Shown here: one piece after another, positions 1-6,538 of the stretch | Layout: each line of letters starts with the position of its first letter | Position numbering within the stretch: the stretch's first letter is position 1 | Assembly: GCA_041485125.1 (NCBI GenBank) | Contig: JBGPIT010000068.1 | Span: forward strand, 1 to 16,385 | Direction: 5' to 3' | Source of the DNA: JBGPIT01 sp041485125 | GTDB taxonomy: Bacteria > Desulfobacterota > Binatia > UTPRO1 | Length of the DNA: 16,385 nucleotides | Notes under the pieces: model-generated | Seen by the model: only the letters and a program-made list of their open reading frames with translations | Database searches by the model: none | Told to the model about the DNA's origin: nothing | Program-made: the position numbers and the translations under genes

Positions 1-1
1 C

Positions 2-295
2 CCCGCCCGGCGCGATCTCTACCGCGCACGCTCGCCGATCCACGTTGCCGAGCGGCTCGCCTGCCCGGTGTTCTTCTATCAAGGCAGCGACGACAAGGTC
101 GTGCCGCCGAACCAGGCCGAGCGCATGGTTGATGCGCTCCGCGCCCGCGGCGTCGCCGTCGATCTCGTCGTCTTCGCGGGCGAGGGACACGGCTTTCGCC
201 GCGCCGACACCATCGCGACGGCGCTCGAGGCGGAGCTCGCCTTCTACACGAGGGTGCTCGGATTGACGGCCGCGGACGCGCGACCGGGCGACTAA
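2..295 (+). CDS. S9 (prolyl oligopeptidase) family hydrolase, C-terminal fragment
   Basis: The reading frame is open from the left edge and ends at TAA 293-295, giving the last 97 residues of an alpha/beta-hydrolase; the start lies outside the window. The visible part begins with an RSPIH segment, then CPVFFYQGSDDKVVPP, which carries the family's catalytic Asp, and ends with GEGHGFRR, which carries the catalytic His. This spacing and wording are typical of the C-terminal lobe of S9 dipeptidyl aminopeptidase/acylaminoacyl-peptidase enzymes, which cleave short or N-blocked peptides. The nucleophilic Ser (GxSxGG) would lie upstream and cannot be checked. It is the only + strand gene and converges on the histidine kinase: its TAA overlaps the kinase's TAG, so no intergenic space exists. 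The exact substrate cannot be inferred. Confidence 0.85.
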   Translation, partial: PARRDLYRARSPIHVAERLACPVFFYQGSDDKVVPPNQAERMVDALRARGVAVDLVVFAGEGHGFRRADTIATALEAELAFYTRVLGLTAADARPGD

Positions 296-2124
296 CGCAC
301 CGTGGTCGCGGCGGCGGCGACGCCGCGGGCGGATTCGCTGGTGCGGACCGGCAGCTCGACGGTGAACGTCGAGCCCTTACCCGGCGTGCTCGCGACCGCG
401 ATCGTCCCGCCGAGCAGCGTGACCAGGCGCTGCGCGATGTGCAGGCCGAGGCCGACGCCGCCGTATTGGCGCGTGAGCGAGCTGTCGAGCTGGCGGAACA
501 TCTCGAAGATGACGGGCAGGTTCTCGGCGGCGATGCCGATGCCGCTGTCGCGGACGCTGAAGCGGAGCGCGCCGTCGGTGCGCTCGGCGGCGACGTCGAC
601 CGAGCCGGCGCTGGTGAACTTGAGCGCGTTGCCGATCAGGTTCTTGAGGACGGTCTTGAGCTTTGGCGCATCGGTGACGATCGGCGCGGCGCCGACGTCG
701 TTCCGCCAGGACACTCGCACTCCCTCGCGGGCGAGCGGCCCGAGCTCACGCGCGAGGTCGGCGAAGAGCTGGGTGAGATGGAGGGGCGTCCACGTGACCG
801 AGGCGTACCCCGCCTCGAGACGGCCCATGTCGAGCGTCGCGTTGACGAGATCGAGCAGCTCGACCGAGTGCGTCTGGATGCGCGCCAGCGCATCGCTCCA
901 GTCCGGATCCTGTGGCTCGAAGGTGCCGTCGGCGAGCATCTCGGTGTAGCCCATGATGACGTTGAGCGGTGTGCGCAGCTCGTGCGACATGGTCGCGACG
1001 AACTCCGACTTGAGGCGGTTCGCGCCCTGGAGGTCGGCGATGAGGCGGCCGTTCTCGAGCGCGATCGCGGTCGCGTGCGCGATGCCGAGGGTGAGCCGGC
1101 GCTGCCGGCTGGTGAACGGCCCGGTACGCTCGCAGCAGCCGTTCGAGAGCACGCCGATGATCTGGTCGCCGCGCGAGACCGGCGCGTAGAGCACCGAGCT
1201 CACCGCCATCCGCCGCATGAAGTCGAGCGGCACCAACGTCTGATTGGCGACGTCGGCGATCTCGATCAGCTCGCCCGGTTTCAGCGCTTGCAGGAGCGGC
1301 AAGCTGTCGGGCGAAAACTCGATCGCGGCGAGATCGCTTTGCACCTGCGGCGGCGAGCCGACGTTCGAGCACATACGGTACGCGCTGCGCCGCTCGTCGA
1401 AGAGAAAGAGGCTGCTCCAATCGCAGCCGAGCGCCTCGGTCGCCAAGCGGTTCACCTCCTCGAGGACGTTCGGCTGTCCGAGGTGCCGGCTGAGCGTCTC
1501 GGTGACGTGCGCCAGGCCGGCGGCGATCTCCGCCTCCTCGGTCTGGAGCGCCGTCCGCCGGAACGCCTCGAAGCGATAGCGATCGAGGAAGAAGGCGGCG
1601 ACGACCGACGTCGTCGCCGCCGCCATCAGCACGGTCATGGGAATCGCGAGCGCATCGGTGGTGACGAGCCTCGGCAGCGCGATCCCGAAGCTGCCGACGG
1701 TCCCGATCGACGCGGCGAGCTGTGCCGGCCATCCCCACGGCAGCAAGACGGAGAGCAGGTTCAGCACGCAGCCGAGGACGGTCGCGACGCGCTCGGCGGT
1801 CGCGCCGACGGCGGCATGGTAGGCGCTGATGCAGCTCGTGATCGTGATCAAGACCGCGGCGGCGATGTAGGCGGACCAGCGCCGCAGGCGCGGGATCCAA
1901 CACGCCGCCGCGCCGAGGATCGCGGTCGCCGCCTCGATCCCGTAGAGCAGCAGCGCGAACGATCGTCGCGCCGGGTAGTAGCTTGCCTCGAAGACCGTGC
2001 CGATGCCCATGAAAAACACGAAGAGCCCCATCGCCACGGTCAGGCGCTGGCGCAGGATCGGGACGGTCTCCGCCGAGTAGGCGGCCCGAAACACGCGGGA
2101 GCTTTGCGCTGCGTCGTCGGACAT
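292..2124 (-). CDS. membrane-anchored GAF-domain sensor histidine kinase
   Basis: A 610-residue sensor kinase. Residues about 30-180 hold six hydrophobic segments, so the N-terminus is an integral-membrane module rather than a periplasmic sensor. Residues about 205-360 form a GAF-like domain, followed by a short helical linker. The HisKA dimerisation domain has SHELRTPLN with phospho-acceptor His381. The ATPase domain shows the N box (NLIGNALKF, 496-504), G1 (DSGIGIA, 526-532), F box (FEMF, 540-543) and G2 (GGVGLGL, 555-561), so all catalytic motifs are intact. The frame stays open upstream to 2367, but that would overlap the end of ridA and lie upstream of a sigma-54-like promoter, and the extra 81 residues are low complexity. 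I therefore chose the ATG at 2122-2124; an ATG at 2182-2184 is possible. No response regulator is visible in the window, so it is an orphan kinase whose signal is unknown. Confidence 0.93.
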   Translation of the reverse strand: MSDDAAQSSRVFRAAYSAETVPILRQRLTVAMGLFVFFMGIGTVFEASYYPARRSFALLLYGIEAATAILGAAACWIPRLRRWSAYIAAAVLITITSCISAYHAAVGATAERVATVLGCVLNLLSVLLPWGWPAQLAASIGTVGSFGIALPRLVTTDALAIPMTVLMAAATTSVVAAFFLDRYRFEAFRRTALQTEEAEIAAGLAHVTETLSRHLGQPNVLEEVNRLATEALGCDWSSLFLFDERRSAYRMCSNVGSPPQVQSDLAAIEFSPDSLPLLQALKPGELIEIADVANQTLVPLDFMRRMAVSSVLYAPVSRGDQIIGVLSNGCCERTGPFTSRQRRLTLGIAHATAIALENGRLIADLQGANRLKSEFVATMSHELRTPLNVIMGYTEMLADGTFEPQDPDWSDALARIQTHSVELLDLVNATLDMGRLEAGYASVTWTPLHLTQLFADLARELGPLAREGVRVSWRNDVGAAPIVTDAPKLKTVLKNLIGNALKFTSAGSVDVAAERTDGALRFSVRDSGIGIAAENLPVIFEMFRQLDSSLTRQYGGVGLGLHIAQRLVTLLGGTIAVASTPGKGSTFTVELPVRTSESARGVAAAATTVR

Positions 2125-2233
2125 CGCTGCTGTTACTCGGCCGTCGCTGCGGGACTCTTGAAAGGCACAATTTTGACGGTGCATCGCTCCCGGAGCGGTC
2201 ACCCGCACGGTGAGGGAAGCCCGCCCGCAAGGC

Positions 2234-2249
2234 TGCAAAACGCTTGCCA
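2234..2249 (-). promoter_or_regulatory. candidate sigma-54 (-24/-12) promoter of the histidine kinase
   Basis: Read on the - strand the 16 bases are TGGCAAGCGTTTTGCA. The RpoN consensus is TGGCACG-N4-TTGCW, so there is one mismatch (A for C) and the invariant GG (2248-2247) and GC (2236-2235) are separated by exactly 10 bp. It lies in the 196-bp gap between ridA (stop at 2321) and the kinase start at 2124. It points toward the kinase and predicts transcription from about 2223, leaving a leader of about 100 nt. The leader contains an A/T-rich patch (about 2161-2177) unusual for this GC-rich window. The rest of the 2125-2320 gap holds only GC-rich hairpin-like sequence (for example the arms 2257-2262 and 2268-2273). 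I did not identify an enhancer site. If real, transcription would need an NtrC-type activator. Confidence 0.55.
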
Positions 2250-2320
2250 CCGCAGGCCGCGCAGCCGGCGCGGGCGGCGAAATGCGGGTGTGAGCGGCGG
2301 ATGCCCGCGGCGCGACTGGT

Positions 2321-2722
2321 CTAGCCGCGGCGGCGGAGCGCGATGGCGTCGATCTCGACGCGGGCACCGCGCGGCAACGCCGCGACCTGCACCGTCGCGC
2401 GCGCCGGATAGGGCGGCGTGAAGAACTCCGCGTAGGTCTGGTTCACGACCGCGAAGTCGGCGAGGTCGGTCACGAACACGGTCGTGCGGACGACGTCGCG
2501 GAGCGCGAGGCCGGCGGCGGCGAGCACCGCGGCGAGGTTCTCGAGCACGCGGCGCGTCTCGTCGACGACCGATCCCTCGACGAGGAGACCCGTCGCCGGG
2601 TCGAGCGGGATCTGCCCGGAAAGAAAAACGAGATCGCCGGCGATGATCGCTTGGCTGTAAGGGCCGATCGCCCGCGGTGCCTGCTCGGTCGCGACCCCAC
2701 GCAGCTCGGTGTCGTCACTCAT
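2321..2722 (-). CDS. ridA: RidA/YjgF family enamine/imine deaminase
   Basis: A 133-residue protein of the usual family length. RidA hydrolyses reactive 2-aminoacrylate-type enamine/imine intermediates released by PLP enzymes to 2-keto acids and ammonia, acting as a cytosolic trimer. The sequence shows the conserved AIGPYSQA (18-25), FLSGQIPLDP (33-42), TTVFVTDL and YPARATV segments. Arg108 corresponds to the E. coli RidA substrate-carboxylate-binding Arg105, and Glu123 to Glu120, so it should be active. The start ATG at 2720-2722 gives the standard N-terminus; no strong Shine-Dalgarno is seen. It follows the hydratase gene after 127 bp and precedes the histidine kinase. ridA next to rel is a familiar arrangement in deltaproteobacterial-type genomes. 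A 2-aminomuconate deaminase role (same superfamily) is an alternative given the hydratase neighbour, but the housekeeping RidA assignment is favoured. Confidence 0.95.
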   Translation of the reverse strand: MSDDTELRGVATEQAPRAIGPYSQAIIAGDLVFLSGQIPLDPATGLLVEGSVVDETRRVLENLAAVLAAAGLALRDVVRTTVFVTDLADFAVVNQTYAEFFTPPYPARATVQVAALPRGARVEIDAIALRRRG

Positions 2723-2803
2723 CGCGCGCGAGATTCACCCGAACGAGAGCCACACGCAAACCGGCGCGTCGCGCAGCCGACGCATCCGTCGCACCGGCGC
2801 CGT

Positions 2804-2823
2804 GGACTCGACGTCGCGAGTCC
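2804..2823. other. perfect 7-bp stem hairpin between hydratase and ridA genes
   Basis: GGACTCG (2804-2810) and CGAGTCC (2817-2823) form a perfect inverted repeat around the 6-nt loop ACGTCG. It lies 27 bp beyond the hydratase stop codon and about 80 bp before the ridA start. No T-run follows on the - strand, so it is not a canonical intrinsic terminator. It could weakly attenuate transcription or be chance in GC-rich DNA. The rest of the 127-bp gap (2723-2849) shows no convincing promoter. Confidence 0.25.
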
Positions 2824-2849
2824 CGCGAGAACGCCCGTGTCGAAGATGA

Positions 2850-3548
2850 TCAGGCGATGCGACAGTGGACCTCACCGAGGGGTCCGAACTGCGCGCGCAC
2901 CGACGCCCGGGGCGCGAGCGGCACCGCGACCGGCGTATACGACCCCGAGAGGATCAGGTCGTCCGCCCGCAGCGACTCGCCGAACGCCGCCAGGAACGCC
3001 GCGACGAAGACCACGATCTCGCCGAGCTGCGCCGGCACGAGATCGGACCGAGGCTTCAGCGCGGCAGCACCGTCGACCGCAATGACCGGCCATTGGCCGC
3101 CCAGGTCGGCGGCGCGATCGGGCGCGTGCCAACCGCCGACCACGAAGCCGTAGTGAAACATGCTGTGCGCCACGATCGTGTCGAGGTCGGTCCGTGGGAG
3201 CGCGTAGTCGACGATCTCGATCGCCGGCGCGACGCCGGTGATGCTCGCCGCGGCGGCGTCCGGCGTCGCGTCGGGCGCGACGTCGGCGCCGAGTCGGAGA
3301 CAGAGCTCCGGCTCGGCGTGCAGCGCGTGCCCCGCGGCAGAGCGCACCACGTCGCCGCTGCGATACTCGCGGTCGCCGTTCAGCCAGCCGACGCCCGAAT
3401 GCCGCAGGCCGAGCTGCGTCAGGACCTCGGGGACGTTGAGGCCGACCTTCCACCCGCGGCGTGGCATGCCGCGCCCACGCGCGTCGTGCAGCGCGGCGAG
3501 CTGCGCCTTCATTCCCGTCGCATAGCGGTCGCGGTCGACGATCACCAC
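2850..3548 (-). CDS. 2-keto-4-pentenoate hydratase / oxalocrotonate decarboxylase family protein
   Basis: A 232-residue member of the MhpD/fumarylacetoacetate-hydrolase-fold family, whose members hydrate 2-hydroxypenta-2,4-dienoates or decarboxylate 4-oxalocrotonate in meta-cleavage pathways using a divalent metal. Visible family features are GWKVG (32-36), the metal-ligand acidic residues Glu79 and Glu81 in HAEPELCL, Glu111 in PAIEIVD, and the C-terminal DDLILSGS (196-203). E. coli MhpD has 269 residues, so this is a short version, mainly at the N-terminus. The frame is open to 3692, but that overlaps the upstream SDR remnant in another frame; I chose the GTG at 3546-3548, 4 bp after the remnant's stop and with a GAG at fitting distance. 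An ATG at 3510-3512 is the next option. No other catabolic genes accompany it, so substrate and reaction are uncertain. Confidence 0.82.
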   Translation of the reverse strand: MVIVDRDRYATGMKAQLAALHDARGRGMPRRGWKVGLNVPEVLTQLGLRHSGVGWLNGDREYRSGDVVRSAAGHALHAEPELCLRLGADVAPDATPDAAAASITGVAPAIEIVDYALPRTDLDTIVAHSMFHYGFVVGGWHAPDRAADLGGQWPVIAVDGAAALKPRSDLVPAQLGEIVVFVAAFLAAFGESLRADDLILSGSYTPVAVPLAPRASVRAQFGPLGEVHCRIA

Positions 3549-3552
3549 GTCG

Positions 3553-3729
3553 CTACTCAGAGGTGACGTCCATCGCCAGCATCTCGACGCCGCCGTCGCG
3601 ATCGCTCGCGACCCGCCGCTGCGCGCCGAACACGCGGTAGCCGCGCGCCGCGAGATGGCGGGCGCATGCCTGTCCGATCCCCGACGAGGCACCGGTGACG
3701 AGGACGACCTTCTTGGCAGCGTCGCTCAT
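3553..3729 (-). pseudogene. truncated short-chain dehydrogenase/reductase (N-terminal 58 residues)
   Basis: An ATG at 3727-3729 opens a 58-codon frame ending at TAG 3553-3555. It begins with KKVVLVTGASSGIGQA, the textbook SDR Rossmann P-loop (TGxxxGIG, residues 12-19), continues with beta-2 and the basic GAQRR, and reaches the MDVTSE segment where SDRs have the adenine-binding Asp. Intact SDRs are about 250 residues with an NNAG motif and an SxxxYxxxK active site; none of this follows in any frame, because the hydratase begins 4 bp after the stop. It is therefore most likely the stump left by a deletion or insertion. It starts 31 bp after the rel stop codon and lies in line with rel and the hydratase, so it is probably still transcribed and may be translated, possibly coupling to the hydratase. 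It cannot be catalytic. A real small protein is possible but less likely. Confidence 0.8.
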
Positions 3730-3760
3730 GGCGCGATCCGCATCGCGACCTTCGCCGTGC

Positions 3761-5911
3761 TCAGGCGCGCACCCTCGACACGCGCATGACGCCCTTCACC
3801 TTCCCCAACCCGCGCATGATGCGGTTGAGGGCGTCGACGCTGTCGACCATCACCTCGAAGGTGTTGTGGGCGCGCTTGTCGACCGTGCGGACTTGGGCGC
3901 CGGTGATGTTGATGCCCGACGAGCTGATCGCTTTGCTCATCGCGGCGAGGAGGCCGGGCGAGTCCATGCTGACGACCTCGAGCTGGACGGGGCGGAAGTT
4001 GCCCGCGACGCCGTCCCAGGCGACGGTCACGCGGCGCTCCGGATCGCTCTCCATGACGCGCTGGCAATCCGTGGAATGCACCGTCACGCCGCGGCCGCGC
4101 GTGATGAAGCCGACGATCGCCTCGCCGGGCAGCGGATTGCAGCAGCGGCCGAAGCGCACCATCACGTCGTCGATGCCGCTCACCTTGACGCCGCCCCGTG
4201 ATTGACGGCTCACCAGGCGGAAGAGACGCTGGAACGCGCCCTCGGGCTTGACCTCGGCGCCGTGGAGCTGGTCGGCGGGGACGAGCTTCGCGATCAGCTG
4301 CTGGGTCGGCACCCGGCCGTAGCCGATCGCGGCGACCAGCGTCTCCTCGTCCTTGAAACCGAGCTCGGCGACGGCGGTGCCGAGCTCGCCGGACTTCCTG
4401 AGCTTGCCGAGCTCGAGACGGTAGCGCCCCAGGTCGCGCTCGAGCAGCTCCATGCCGATCTCGAGACTGCGGCGGCGCTGCTGGTTCTTGATCCAGGTGC
4501 GGATCTTGTCCTTGGCGCGCGTGGTCTTGACGATCTTCAGCCAGTCTTTGCTCGGGGTCTGCTTGGTGGTGGTGACGATCTCGACGGTGTCGCCGCTCTC
4601 GAGCTGGTACTTGAGCGGCACCAGCTTGCCGTTGATGCGCGCGCCGGCGCAGTGCTCGCCGACCTGCGAGTGCACGCGGTAGGCGAAGTCGATGACCGTG
4701 GCGCCCTGCGGGAAGCTGAAGATGTCGCCCTTCGGCGTGAAGGCGAAGACCTCCTCGCTGAAGAGGTCCTCCTTGACCGAGCGCATGAACTCCTGCGGAT
4801 CCTCGAGGTGCTGCTGCCAGTGCAGCAGCTGGCGGAGCCACGCGAAGCGCTCGATCTCTTCGGGGCCGTCAGGCTCGCTCTGCGCCTTGTAGCGCCAGTG
4901 CGCGGCGATGCCGGCCTCCGCGACCTTGTGCATCTCGGGGGTCCGGATCTGCACCTCCATGCGCTCGCCGAAGGGACCGATCAACGTGGTGTGCAGCGAC
5001 TGGTACATGTTGGCCTTCGGCATCGCGATGTAGTCGCGGAAGCGGCCCGGCACCGGCTTCCAGTGCGCGTGCACGACGCCGAGGGCCTCGTAACACTCGC
5101 GCGTCGAGTCGACGACGATGCGGAACGCGACCAGGTCGTGGATCTGGTCGTACATCAGGTTCTGCGCCTGCATCTTCTGGTAGATCGAGTAGAAGTGCTT
5201 CGGCCGGCCGGTGACGGTCGCGTCGATGCCCGCCTCCTCGAGCTTCTTCGTGAGGACCGTCTTCACGTTACTGATGTAGCCCTCGCGCTCGGTGCGCTTC
5301 TTCGAGACGTTGCGCTTCAGCTGGTAGTAGATCTCGGGGTGGAGATAGCGGAGCGCGGCGTCCTCGAGCTCGCTCTTGATCCAGTAGATGCCGAGGCGGT
5401 GCGCGAGCGGCGCGTAGATGTCGATGGTCTCCTGCGCGATCTCGACCTGGCGCTCGGGCGGCAGGTGCGAGAGCGTCCGCATGTTGTGGGTGCGGTCGGC
5501 GAGCTTGATGAGGATGACGCGGACGTCGCGCGCCATCGCGATGATCATCTTGCGGAAGTTCTCGGCCTGGCGCTCGGCGCGGCTCGAGAAGTTGAGCTGG
5601 CTGATCTTGGTGACGCCGTCGACGAGGGTCGCGATCTCGCCGCCGAACATCGACTCGAGCTGCGGCAGCGTGGCGAGCGTGTCCTCGACGGTGTCGTGCA
5701 AGAGGCCGGTCGCGATGCTGGGGACGTCGAGACGGAGGTCGGCGATGAGCCCCGCGACCTCGAGCGGATGGACGAGGAACGGCTCGCCGGATTTTCGCTT
5801 CTGCCCGCGATGCACCTCGGCGGAGAACTCGTAGGCGCGCTGGAGCATCCCGAGGTCGGCACCCGGGTTGTACTCCTGCACCTTGGTGACGAGGTCGCGC
5901 AGGTTGATCAC
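3761..5911 (-). CDS. rel: bifunctional (p)ppGpp synthetase/hydrolase (Rel/SpoT)
   Basis: A 716-residue long RelA/SpoT homologue that makes and degrades the stringent-response alarmone (p)ppGpp. The HD hydrolase domain keeps HDTVED (72-77) and LADRTHNMRTL, so hydrolysis should be active. The synthetase domain has the TGRPKHFYSIYQKM and IHDLVAFRI segments and GRFRDYIAMPKAN; the RxKD motif typical of bifunctional enzymes reads R-F-R-D (290-293). The TGS domain starts about residue 387 (VFAFTPKGD), a zinc-finger/CC region at about 578-620 (RFGRCCNPLPGE, HSTDC), and an ACT domain runs from about 640 to the end. The frame is open to 6289, overlapping gmk, but the GTG at 5909-5911 is preceded by GAGGA at a 6-nt spacing and overlaps the gmk stop as GTGA. 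It is co-transcribed and translationally coupled with gmk. Confidence 0.97.
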   Translation of the reverse strand: MINLRDLVTKVQEYNPGADLGMLQRAYEFSAEVHRGQKRKSGEPFLVHPLEVAGLIADLRLDVPSIATGLLHDTVEDTLATLPQLESMFGGEIATLVDGVTKISQLNFSSRAERQAENFRKMIIAMARDVRVILIKLADRTHNMRTLSHLPPERQVEIAQETIDIYAPLAHRLGIYWIKSELEDAALRYLHPEIYYQLKRNVSKKRTEREGYISNVKTVLTKKLEEAGIDATVTGRPKHFYSIYQKMQAQNLMYDQIHDLVAFRIVVDSTRECYEALGVVHAHWKPVPGRFRDYIAMPKANMYQSLHTTLIGPFGERMEVQIRTPEMHKVAEAGIAAHWRYKAQSEPDGPEEIERFAWLRQLLHWQQHLEDPQEFMRSVKEDLFSEEVFAFTPKGDIFSFPQGATVIDFAYRVHSQVGEHCAGARINGKLVPLKYQLESGDTVEIVTTTKQTPSKDWLKIVKTTRAKDKIRTWIKNQQRRRSLEIGMELLERDLGRYRLELGKLRKSGELGTAVAELGFKDEETLVAAIGYGRVPTQQLIAKLVPADQLHGAEVKPEGAFQRLFRLVSRQSRGGVKVSGIDDVMVRFGRCCNPLPGEAIVGFITRGRGVTVHSTDCQRVMESDPERRVTVAWDGVAGNFRPVQLEVVSMDSPGLLAAMSKAISSSGINITGAQVRTVDKRAHNTFEVMVDSVDALNRIMRGLGKVKGVMRVSRVRA

Positions 5912-6522
5912 GCGCCGTCCTCGACGATCCGCGCCGTCCGCGCCCGCTCGGCGACGATGATCGCTTGCAGCTTCGCGATCGCCGCCCCGCGCTCGCTGTT
6001 GACGATCCAGTAGTCGTAGCGGCGGATCGCGTCGGCCTCCTCGCGCGCCCGCGTGAGCCGGCGCAGCACCGTCGCGTCGTCCTCGGTGCGGCGCTCGCGC
6101 AGGCGTCGTTCCAGCTCGTCCCACGACGGCGGCAGGACCATCACGGCGACGGCGGCGTCGGCGTAGATCTGCTTCAGCCGCCGCGCGCCCTGCACGTCGA
6201 CGTCGAGGAGGATGTCGCTGCCGTGGCTCACGGCGTCCTCGAGCGGCGCGCGCGCGGTGCCGTAGAGGTGGCCGTGGACCTCGGCCCACTCGGCGAACTC
6301 GCCGGCGTCGCGGCGGCGCCTGAACTCGGCGGTATCGACGAAGCGATAGTGGCGGCCGTGCGCCTCGCCGGGACGGGGCGGTCGGGTGGTGCAGGAAATG
6401 GAGAGCGTGAGCGGGGGAACGCCGGCGAGAGCGGCCTCGACGAGCGTGCTCTTCCCCGCTCCGGAGGGGCCGGACACGATGAAGATGATCCCACGGCGCT
6501 GGAACGCGAGATCGGCACGCAT
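5908..6522 (-). CDS. gmk: guanylate kinase
   Basis: A 204-residue GMP kinase (ATP + GMP to ADP + GDP), of normal family length, cytosolic. The P-loop GPSGAGKST occupies residues 18-26. The GMP-binding region reads SCTTRPPRPGE (43-53), where most orthologues have SxTTRxPRxGE. It is followed by HYRFVD, GEFAEWAEVHGHLYGT (the usual HGxxYGT), and the LLDVDVQGAR block (105-113). The lid region RTEDDATVLRRL is also standard. The start ATG at 6520-6522 is 16 bp after the yicC stop; no strong Shine-Dalgarno is present, suggesting coupling to yicC. The stop overlaps the rel start by 4 bp (GTGA). In many proteobacteria rpoZ sits between gmk and rel; here there is no room for it. Confidence 0.97.
   Translation of the reverse strand: MRADLAFQRRGIIFIVSGPSGAGKSTLVEAALAGVPPLTLSISCTTRPPRPGEAHGRHYRFVDTAEFRRRRDAGEFAEWAEVHGHLYGTARAPLEDAVSHGSDILLDVDVQGARRLKQIYADAAVAVMVLPPSWDELERRLRERRTEDDATVLRRLTRAREEADAIRRYDYWIVNSERGAAIAKLQAIIVAERARTARIVEDGA
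5918..5922 (-). promoter_or_regulatory. ribosome binding site that fixes the rel GTG start
   Basis: On the - strand GAGGA is followed by six bases and then GTG at 5911-5909. The site lies inside the last codons of gmk. It decides between this start and a reading frame that is open for another 126 codons of arginine-rich, gmk-antisense-like composition. Confidence 0.7.
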
Positions 6523-6538
6523 GCTTGATCTTAAAGAA

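Noticed and set aside
2185..2197. Inverted repeat CGCTCC-C-GGAGCG in the kinase leader
   Set aside because: The arms are separated by a single base, so no hairpin can form, and such short GC palindromes are expected by chance here; an operator role cannot be supported.
2125..2367. N-terminal extension of the histidine kinase
   Set aside because: It would overlap the ridA 3' end, start upstream of the sigma-54-like promoter, and adds 81 low-complexity residues before the first membrane segment.
439..2421. A 660-codon open frame on the + strand antisense to the histidine kinase
   Set aside because: Its product is Arg/Glu/Asp/Ala-rich with no recognisable domain and mirrors the kinase codons; high GC at third positions removes stops from the antisense frame. 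The kinase on the other strand has every catalytic motif.
4202..6013. A 603-codon open frame on the + strand antisense to rel
   Set aside because: Composition dominated by Leu/Asp/Glu/Arg/Val repeats complementary to rel codons, no known motif; rel is unambiguous on the opposite strand.
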